From Kribbella sp. VKM Ac-2569 (GTDB lineage Bacteria > Actinomycetota > Actinomycetes > Propionibacteriales > Kribbellaceae), in NCBI RefSeq assembly GCF_004216905.1, contig NZ_SGXJ01000007.1, positions 248,001 to 312,000 on the forward strand: a DNA stretch of 64,000 nucleotides, read 5' to 3'. The notes under the pieces were generated by a model. That model worked only from the letters and a program-made list of their open reading frames with translations. It had not been told where the DNA came from and searched no databases. The position numbers were made by a program, and so were the translations under genes. Of this stretch, positions 58,252-64,000 are shown one piece after another (positions within the stretch are counted from its first letter, which is position 1; the number at the start of each line of letters is the position of its first letter).

Positions 58252-59247
58252 GTGACAACGACCGCCATCCGTCCCGCGTCCTCGACCCGGCGGCATCACG
58301 TCGTCGGTCTGTCCTCGGCCTTCGGGATCGGGATGCTGGTAGCGGTCCAGTCACGCTTGAACGGCGAACTCGGCGGCATTCTCGGCGACGGGATCCCGGC
58401 GGCGCTGATCTCGTTCGGTTCCGGCCTGCTGATCCTGCTGGTCGCGACAGCGGTGGTGCCTCCGGTACGGCGCGGGCTGGTCAAGGTGTGGCGCACGATC
58501 CGGCGGCCGATGCGCGGGTACGGCGGTCTGCGCTGGTGGCAATGTCTCGGCGGACTCGCGGGCGCGTTTCTCGTCGCGACGCAGTCGATCACCGTCTCCG
58601 TGATCGGTGTCGCGGTGTTCCTGGTGGCGGGTGTGGCCGGGCAGGCGATCAGCAGCCTGGTCGTCGACCGCCTCGGATTCGGCCCGGCCGGCCCGCAGCC
58701 GCTCACCGCCGTACGAATCGTCGGTGCACTGATCGCGCTGGTCGCGGTCGGCCTGGCCGTGTCGGAGCAGCTGAGTCACCCCGACGGCCTGATGCTGGCG
58801 ATCCTGCCCGCGCTCGGCGGCCTCGGCACCGCGGTGCAGCAGGCCATCAACGGGCGGGTGGCGCGGGCCGCCTCCTCCGATGCGTACGGCGCGGTCGCGG
58901 CCGGAGTGGTGAACTTCCTGGTCGGATTCGTCGCTTTGCTGATCGTGTTCGCCGTCGATCTCGCGCTCCGCGGTGCGCCACGGCACCTGCCGAGCGAGCC
59001 CTGGCTGTACCTCGGCGGCGCGTGCGGCGTCATCTTCATCAGCGCCGCGGCCGCCGTGGTCCGAGTGGTCGGCGTCTTCGTGCTCGGCCTCGGCACGATC
59101 GCAGGCCAACTGATCGCGAGCCTCTTCATCGACGTCTTCCTGCCGGTCGCCGACAAGCCGATCACGACGCCGGTCGTCGCCGGCACCCTGCTCGCACTGG
59201 TCGCCGTGGTGGTCGCCGCCGTACCCAACCTCCGTCACGCCACCTAG
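58252..59247 (+). CDS. DMT-superfamily (YdcZ/DUF606-type) transporter
   Basis: 331 residues with about ten helices arranged as two five-helix YdcZ-like repeats (FGIGMLVAVQSRLNGELGG in the first, LGGLGTAVQQAINGRVARA in the second; both carry the QxxxNG-type motif of this family). Fused double units of this type occur in actinobacteria. GTG 58252 is 48 bases after rsmB. The last 4 bases overlap the stop of the convergent EamA gene. Substrate unknown. Confidence 0.78.
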   Translation: MTTTAIRPASSTRRHHVVGLSSAFGIGMLVAVQSRLNGELGGILGDGIPAALISFGSGLLILLVATAVVPPVRRGLVKVWRTIRRPMRGYGGLRWWQCLGGLAGAFLVATQSITVSVIGVAVFLVAGVAGQAISSLVVDRLGFGPAGPQPLTAVRIVGALIALVAVGLAVSEQLSHPDGLMLAILPALGGLGTAVQQAINGRVARAASSDAYGAVAAGVVNFLVGFVALLIVFAVDLALRGAPRHLPSEPWLYLGGACGVIFISAAAAVVRVVGVFVLGLGTIAGQLIASLFIDVFLPVADKPITTPVVAGTLLALVAVVVAAVPNLRHAT

Positions 59248-60224
59248 GTGGCAGGTGCCTCCGCGACGACGGTCGGCTTGCGGCGGAAGCTCCCGAGGAC
59301 GCCCTGCGATACAGCTACGCCGAGGAGGACGACGAGTCCGCCGACGGGCTGGTACCAGGTGATGTGTTCGTGCAGGACCAGTACGCCGACGATGATCGAG
59401 AAGATCGGCATCAGGTAGGTGACCATCGACGAGCGGCTGGCGCCGATCAGCCGGATGTTGCGCATGTTGAGCACGAACGCGAGTCCGCTGCCGAGCGCAC
59501 CGAGGGCGAGAACGCTCAGCACCGTCTTGGCCGACAGCGACCACGGCGCCGGGGGAGCCTGTCCGGTGACCAGCGGAGCGACGACGGCGAGCTGGACCGT
59601 TGCGCACAGCAACAAGCTGGTCGACAGCGCGGTGCCGGACAGTGTCATCCCTGCCAGGAACCGTTTCTGGTAAGGGATCGCGAGCCCGTAGAAGACCGCT
59701 GCCAGCATGCACAGTCCTTGGCCGAGGAGGTCCGCTCCGGTATTCACCCGCCAGGCTCCGAGGACGACGAGCATGCCCACGAACCCGATCAGCAGCCCGA
59801 ACCCGCGTTGCGCCGAGAACCTTTCGGTGCGGAAGATCAGCACCGCGATCGGCAGCACGACCAGCGGGGTGATCCCGTTCCAGATGCCCGCGAGCAGCGA
59901 CGGGATCCGCTCCTCGCCGTACCCGAACAGCGTCCACGGGATCGCCGAACCGATCGCCCCGACCACGAACGAGTGCGCCCACAGCCGCGGGTCCCGCGGC
60001 AGCGCCTCGCGCTTCAGGGCGAGGATCGCGAGCAGTACGACGGACCCCGCGACCACCCGTCCGAGCGCGAGATAGAGCGGCGGCAACTCGCGGACGCCGA
60101 CCGAGATGAACAGAAAGCTGCAGCCCCAGATCGCGGCGAGGGCCAGCATGACGGGGAGCCAGGCCCGGACCGGGGCAGGGCTGGAAGTGCTGTCAGGAGT
60201 CGTTACCGTGCTCACTCCTGACAT
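59244..60224 (-). CDS. EamA family transporter
   Basis: 326 residues, ten hydrophobic helices in two EamA repeats (LALAAIWGCSFLFISVGVRE and LGALGSGLAFVLNMRNIRLI). Short polar termini. The protein is probably a metabolite exporter or, given the neighbouring PLP enzyme gene, possibly linked to amino acid or amine metabolism. It is divergent from the gene at 60307 with an 82-bp gap. GAGGAG lies just before its ATG. No dedicated regulator is adjacent. Confidence 0.84.
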   Translation of the reverse strand: MSGVSTVTTPDSTSSPAPVRAWLPVMLALAAIWGCSFLFISVGVRELPPLYLALGRVVAGSVVLLAILALKREALPRDPRLWAHSFVVGAIGSAIPWTLFGYGEERIPSLLAGIWNGITPLVVLPIAVLIFRTERFSAQRGFGLLIGFVGMLVVLGAWRVNTGADLLGQGLCMLAAVFYGLAIPYQKRFLAGMTLSGTALSTSLLLCATVQLAVVAPLVTGQAPPAPWSLSAKTVLSVLALGALGSGLAFVLNMRNIRLIGASRSSMVTYLMPIFSIIVGVLVLHEHITWYQPVGGLVVLLGVAVSQGVLGSFRRKPTVVAEAPAT

Positions 60225-60306
60225 CCTGCACTACTCCTCGGACAGTTCGCGCATTTATATCCGCATTCGGGCAGGCGGTGGCGGCGACTGTCAGGAGCGA
60301 GAGAGG

Positions 60307-61521
60307 ATGACGCGCATGTGTGCCTTTGACGTGGTTGCCGTCCGTAAGCAGTTCCCCGCGCTCGACGAGGGAGCCGCGCACTTCGACGGCCCCGGTGGTT
60401 CGCAGACCCCGCAGGCTGTCGCCGACGCGGTGGCGCGGACCATGACGTCGGCGCTCGCCAACCGCGGTCAGCTGACTGCCGCCGAGCGCCGGGCCGACGA
60501 GATCGTCGTCGGCGCCCGTCAGGCGATGGCTGACCTGCTCGGCACGACCGCGCAGGGGATCGTGTTCGGCCGCAGCATGACGCAGCTCACCTACGACTTC
60601 TCCCGCACCCTCGCCAAGACCTGGTCCGCAGGCGACGAGGTGATCGTCAGCCGCCTCGACCATGACGCGAACGTGCGTCCGTGGGTCCAGGCAGCCGAGG
60701 CCGCCGGCGCCACGGTCAAGTGGCTCGGCTTCGACCCGGAGACCTCCGAGCTGGACGACATCACCCCGCTGCTCACCGACCGCACCCGCCTCGTTGCCGT
60801 CACCGCCGCGTCCAACCTCCTGGGCACTCGCCCCGAGACGCAGAAGATCGCCGACAAGGTGCACGAGGCCGGAGCGCTGATCTACGTCGACGGCGTCCAC
60901 CTCACCGCGCACGCGCCGATCGATGCCCGGTACGCCGACTTCTACGTCTGCTCGCCGTACAAGTTCTTCGGCCCGCATCTCGGTGTGCTGACCGCGGCGC
61001 CCGAGCTGCTCGAGACGCTGAGGCCCGACAAGCTGCTGCCGTCGTCGGACGTCGTACCGGAGCGGTTCGAGTTCGGGACGCTGCCGTACGAGCTGCTCGC
61101 CGGCACGACCGCCGCTGTCGACTTCATTGCCGGTCTCGCGGGCACCGGTGGCACCCGGCGTGAGCGGCTGATCAGCTCCCTCAACAGCGTCGAAGCGCAC
61201 GAGGACGCCCTCCGCGACGACCTCGAGGCCCGCCTGAAGGCGATCCCCGGCGTCACCCTCTACGGCCACGCCGCGAACCGCACGCCGACCCTGCTCTTCA
61301 CCCTCGACGGTCACACTCCGGCGGCGGTCTCCGAGCACCTCGCGAAGGCGGGCGTGAACGCGCCGGCCGGTTCGTTCTACGCGTACGAGCCCGCCCGCCA
61401 CCTCGGTCTTGGCCCGGCCGGTGCGATCCGCGCCGGTCTCGCACCGTACACGGACCAGTCGGACGTGGACCGTCTCGTGGCCGCCGTCTCCGCCTTGACC
61501 GGCCCGAGAAGCATTAACTAA
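60307..61521 (+). CDS. PLP-dependent aminotransferase class V (cysteine desulfurase-like)
   Basis: 404 residues. Fold type I PLP enzyme close to SufS/CsdA-like proteins. PLP contacts: ASNLLGTRPE-like segment with serine/asparagine, DGVHLTAHAPID with the ring aspartate, and the Schiff-base lysine in CSPYKFFGPHLG. An active-site cysteine loop of true cysteine desulfurases was not seen, and no Fe-S genes are nearby. It may be a lyase, epimerase or aminotransferase on another substrate. ATG 60307 or 60316 are both compatible with AGGAG at 60293. Confidence 0.82.
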   Translation: MTRMCAFDVVAVRKQFPALDEGAAHFDGPGGSQTPQAVADAVARTMTSALANRGQLTAAERRADEIVVGARQAMADLLGTTAQGIVFGRSMTQLTYDFSRTLAKTWSAGDEVIVSRLDHDANVRPWVQAAEAAGATVKWLGFDPETSELDDITPLLTDRTRLVAVTAASNLLGTRPETQKIADKVHEAGALIYVDGVHLTAHAPIDARYADFYVCSPYKFFGPHLGVLTAAPELLETLRPDKLLPSSDVVPERFEFGTLPYELLAGTTAAVDFIAGLAGTGGTRRERLISSLNSVEAHEDALRDDLEARLKAIPGVTLYGHAANRTPTLLFTLDGHTPAAVSEHLAKAGVNAPAGSFYAYEPARHLGLGPAGAIRAGLAPYTDQSDVDRLVAAVSALTGPRSIN

Positions 61522-61554
61522 AGTCTCTGGGGAAATTAACTCCGAGGGAGCCAA

Positions 61555-63105
61555 GTGAGAGAACCGAGCGCTGTTTTCGTCCAGGTGGATCCCTCGGGAG
61601 AGTTGGTCGCCCCGGCGCGCGCCGGGGCCGAGATCAGCTGGAACGACGGGGCCGTCGAGGTTACGGCGGAGCGGATCTCCCGGGTCGCGCTCCGGTGGTC
61701 GGAGAAGCTGCCGAGCGACGCGCTGATCCTCGGCGACGCGTGGGAGCGTTCGTACGGCGACCTCCAGTGGCGTCACCAGCAACCCGAGCGCCTGCTGCCG
61801 TGGTACTTCCTCGCCCACTCGGGAGCGGGCACGTTCGGCATGGGCGTCGACGTGCAGCCGAACGCGTTCTGCGCGTGGACCGTCGACGGTGACGGGTTCA
61901 CCCTCTGGCTCGACCTGCGCAACGGCGGCGGTCCGACGCTTTTGGACGGTCGTACGCTGACGGCAGCAGTCGTGCGACGATTCGAAACAGGTGTCGTTGA
62001 AGATGGCGGCACACCCTGGCAGACGCTGCACGCAGCAGTCGCCTCCATGAGCACCCGACTACCGGCGCGACCTGAGCCCGCGCCGGTGGTCGGGGCTAAC
62101 AACTGGTACTACGCGTACGGCGAGAACTTCGACGAGAAGGCCGTCCTGAAGGACGCCTCGACGATCGTCGAGCTCGCCGACGGTCACCCGGTGAAACCCT
62201 TCAGCGTCGTCGACGACGGCTGGTACCCGGGCGGCATCGCCTCCGGCGGCCCCTGGGACCGCGGTACGCCGGGAGTCTTCGACGACATGGCCGGTACGGC
62301 GGCTGCGATCAAGGCGATCGGCGCGCGACCGGGCCTGTGGTTCCGCCCGCTCCTGGTCCGTGAGCCGTCGACGCTGGCCTCGAAGGGCCCGCACGACAAG
62401 CCGAGGCGGGCGCTGGATCCGTCGTACCCCGAGGTCCTGGACGGCGTACGCGCGGACCTGCAGCGGTTCAAGGACTGGGGTTTCGAGCTGGTCAAGCACG
62501 ACTTCAGCACGTACGACGTGTTCGGGGCGTTCGGCCCTGCGATGGGCTCCCGGCTGACGCGGGACGGCTGGCAGTTCCATGACCCGTCGCGGACCACAGC
62601 CGAGATCGTGCTGGCCTTCTACCGCGAGATTCGCGCCGCGGCCGAGGACGTCGTACTGATCGGCTGCAACACCGTCGGCCATCTCGCCGCCGGACTCGTC
62701 GACGTCCAGCGGACCGGCGACGACACGTCCGGCCGGGACTGGGAGCGGACCCGGAAGATGGGCGTCAACACGCTCGCGTTCCGACTCCCGCAGCACAACC
62801 GGTTCTTCACGGTCGACGCCGACTGCGTCCCCTGTACGCCGCAGACGCCGTGGGAGCTGAACGAACGGTTCCTCGACCTGGTCGCGCGCTCCGGTACGGC
62901 GTTGTTCCTGTCGATCGATCCGGCGGCCCGGACGGAGCGCACGGACCGCGCGCTGCGTGACGGTATACGGTTGGCGCTCAACGGCGGTGCGGCGATCGAG
63001 CCCGCCGACTGGCTCGTCAACACCACGCCGAACGTGTGGCGGGCGGGCGACGACACCATTCGTTACGACTGGTCGCAACCGTGGGGTGCGGATCCAATTG
63101 GTTAG
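61555..63105 (+). CDS. GH36/clan D-like alpha-galactosidase
   Basis: 516 residues, no signal peptide. The (beta/alpha)8 domain starts near residue 180 (NNWYYAYGENFDEK, then FSVVDDGWYPGG), with the probable nucleophile in FELVKHDFSTYDVFG and the acid/base likely in DVQRTGDDTSG. The N-terminal beta domain is short. These features match clan GH-D melibiases; the exact sugar is uncertain. The 3' end overlaps a ROK regulator gene by 20 bases, suggesting control by the sugar released. Start is GTG 61555 after GAGGGAG. Confidence 0.78.
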   Translation: MREPSAVFVQVDPSGELVAPARAGAEISWNDGAVEVTAERISRVALRWSEKLPSDALILGDAWERSYGDLQWRHQQPERLLPWYFLAHSGAGTFGMGVDVQPNAFCAWTVDGDGFTLWLDLRNGGGPTLLDGRTLTAAVVRRFETGVVEDGGTPWQTLHAAVASMSTRLPARPEPAPVVGANNWYYAYGENFDEKAVLKDASTIVELADGHPVKPFSVVDDGWYPGGIASGGPWDRGTPGVFDDMAGTAAAIKAIGARPGLWFRPLLVREPSTLASKGPHDKPRRALDPSYPEVLDGVRADLQRFKDWGFELVKHDFSTYDVFGAFGPAMGSRLTRDGWQFHDPSRTTAEIVLAFYREIRAAAEDVVLIGCNTVGHLAAGLVDVQRTGDDTSGRDWERTRKMGVNTLAFRLPQHNRFFTVDADCVPCTPQTPWELNERFLDLVARSGTALFLSIDPAARTERTDRALRDGIRLALNGGAAIEPADWLVNTTPNVWRAGDDTIRYDWSQPWGADPIG

Positions 63106-64000
63106 ACGGGGGACGAACCTCGATCGCGTCGGGGGATTCAACGATGCCGTGGTGCTGGACGCGATCCGCCGCAGCGAGCAGCTGAGCCGCGTCGAACTGG
63201 CCGAGGCGACCGGCCTGTCCGGTCAGGCGATCTCCAACATCGTGCGCCGCCTCCTCGACGCAGGTCTGGTCCGGGAAGCCGGTCGACTGCGCGGCGCCGG
63301 CCTCGGCAAACCACGGACGCTGCTCGAGCTCGAACCCACCGGTCAGTACGCGGTCGGCGTCCATCTCGATCCGTCCGTCGTCACCGTCGTACTGCTCGAT
63401 CTCACCGGTGAGGTGGTCGCGCGCCGGCCGGTCGACCAGTACGCCGATGACCCCGGCGTACTCATCGACGGCATCGCGAAGACGATCGAGGAAGTGATCG
63501 CCGCGTCCGGCGCACCGCGCGACCGGGTCACCGGCGTCGGGATCGCCGCGCCCGGGCCGATCGACGTCGAGCGCGGTGTGGTCGTCGACCCGCCGAACCT
63601 CTCGACCTGGCACCTCGTCCCGCTCCGCGACGCGTTGAGCGAGCGAACCGGTCTGCCGATCGTCCTCGACAAGGACGTGACCGCGGCCGCGTCCGCGGAG
63701 AAGTGGGCCGGTCACGGCGGCAGCTTCGTCTTCTTCTACCTCGGCACCGGTGTCGGCGCCGGGTTGGTGATCGGTGACGAAGTGGTGCGCGGTTCGTCGA
63801 GCAACGTCGGCGAGATCGGTCACGTGATCGTCGATCCCGACGGCCCGCTCTGCTACTGCGGGCGGCGCGGGTGCGTCGGTGAGACCAGCCAGCCCAGATA
63901 CCTGGTGGAGCAGGCGGTCCTGGCCGGCGTACTTGCCGATGGCATCGACCTGGACGATCGGCACGCGGTGGACGCGGCCTTCGCCCGATTGTGCGCGCTG
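63086..64000 (+). CDS. ROK family transcriptional regulator, C-terminus beyond the window
   Basis: 305 codons are present and the frame is still open at base 64000. The N-terminal winged helix reads LVRRGTNLDRVGGFNDAVVL and LAEATGLSGQAISNIVRRLL, as in NagC/XylR-type ROK repressors. The sugar-kinase-like part has GIAAPGPIDVE, LGTGVGAGLVIGD, EIGH and the zinc motif CYCGRRGCVGE (CxCGxxGCxxE). It probably controls the overlapping galactosidase gene or a sugar transporter beyond the edge. GTG 63086 was chosen by homology with ROK starts. Confidence 0.9.
   Translation, partial: MRIQLVRRGTNLDRVGGFNDAVVLDAIRRSEQLSRVELAEATGLSGQAISNIVRRLLDAGLVREAGRLRGAGLGKPRTLLELEPTGQYAVGVHLDPSVVTVVLLDLTGEVVARRPVDQYADDPGVLIDGIAKTIEEVIAASGAPRDRVTGVGIAAPGPIDVERGVVVDPPNLSTWHLVPLRDALSERTGLPIVLDKDVTAAASAEKWAGHGGSFVFFYLGTGVGAGLVIGDEVVRGSSSNVGEIGHVIVDPDGPLCYCGRRGCVGETSQPRYLVEQAVLAGVLADGIDLDDRHAVDAAFARLCAL

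Noticed and set aside
60191-60297. Three copies of tgtcaggag/ctcctgaca around the EamA/PLP-enzyme divergent promoter.
   Set aside because: One is inside the EamA coding part, one overlaps its start codon and one contains a Shine-Dalgarno sequence, so function as an operator is not convincing.
61512-61545. attaact direct repeat before the galactosidase gene as a ROK operator.
   Set aside because: Seven-base repeat only, one copy inside the previous gene; no palindrome.

Overview
This 64-kb window is high-GC actinobacterial chromosome, most likely Kribbella or a close relative in the Propionibacteriales. The inference rests on gene order (mltG-aroE-prepilin peptidase-aroCKB-aroQ-efp-nusB-bldD-pyr operon-mihF-gmk-rpoZ-coaBC-metK-priA-def-fmt-rsmB), frequent GTG starts, GTGA/ATGA stop-start overlaps, BldD and mihF, and dense one- and two-component style regulators. 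No rRNA, tRNA, CRISPR array, transposase or phage gene was seen.

1-20287: the 3' end of mltG, then the shikimate genes aroE, aroC, aroK, aroB and aroQ. They are interrupted by accessory blocks: two secreted FAD-linked (BBE) oxidoreductases, a DUF2330 protein, a prepilin peptidase, a DUF3592 gene between 16-bp direct repeats, an ADP-ribosylglycohydrolase, a 66-residue secreted peptide, a Phd/VapC toxin-antitoxin pair with a strong promoter, a Gfo/Idh/MocA dehydrogenase, a HelD-like helicase divergent from a TetR regulator, a LuxR regulator, and an EamA exporter divergent from a MarR regulator.

20288-32043: efp and nusB, the convergent c-di-GMP-dependent regulator gene bldD, then a tightly coupled pyrimidine operon pyrR-pyrB-pyrC-(PH-like membrane protein)-carA-carB-pyrD-pyrF. 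A BldD box lies upstream of bldD and a PyrR-binding hairpin overlaps the pyrR ribosome-binding site.

32044-36348: an accessory block between pyrF and mihF (palindromic repeats, DUF4037 protein, LysR/EamA pair, two paralogous lipoproteins). In the usual actinobacterial order these two genes are close together.

36349-44567: mihF, gmk, rpoZ, coaBC, a GNAT enzyme, an AlkZ-like winged-helix protein, metK and a helicase-dead priA.

44568-64000: a gene-free interval with a 19-bp perfect inverted repeat; ArsR/MFS and MFS/Lrp pairs; a HAD phosphatase; DUF1707; a CGNR regulator divergent from an epoxide hydrolase over duplicated operators; an exported lipoprotein and C39-like peptidase; def-fmt-rsmB; two more DMT exporters; a PLP enzyme; and a GH36-like galactosidase with a truncated ROK regulator at the window edge. 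The core genes supply chorismate, UMP, SAM, CoA and translation functions. The accessory genes are mostly exporter/regulator and secreted-enzyme cassettes, several with a clear palindromic operator in the divergent promoter.
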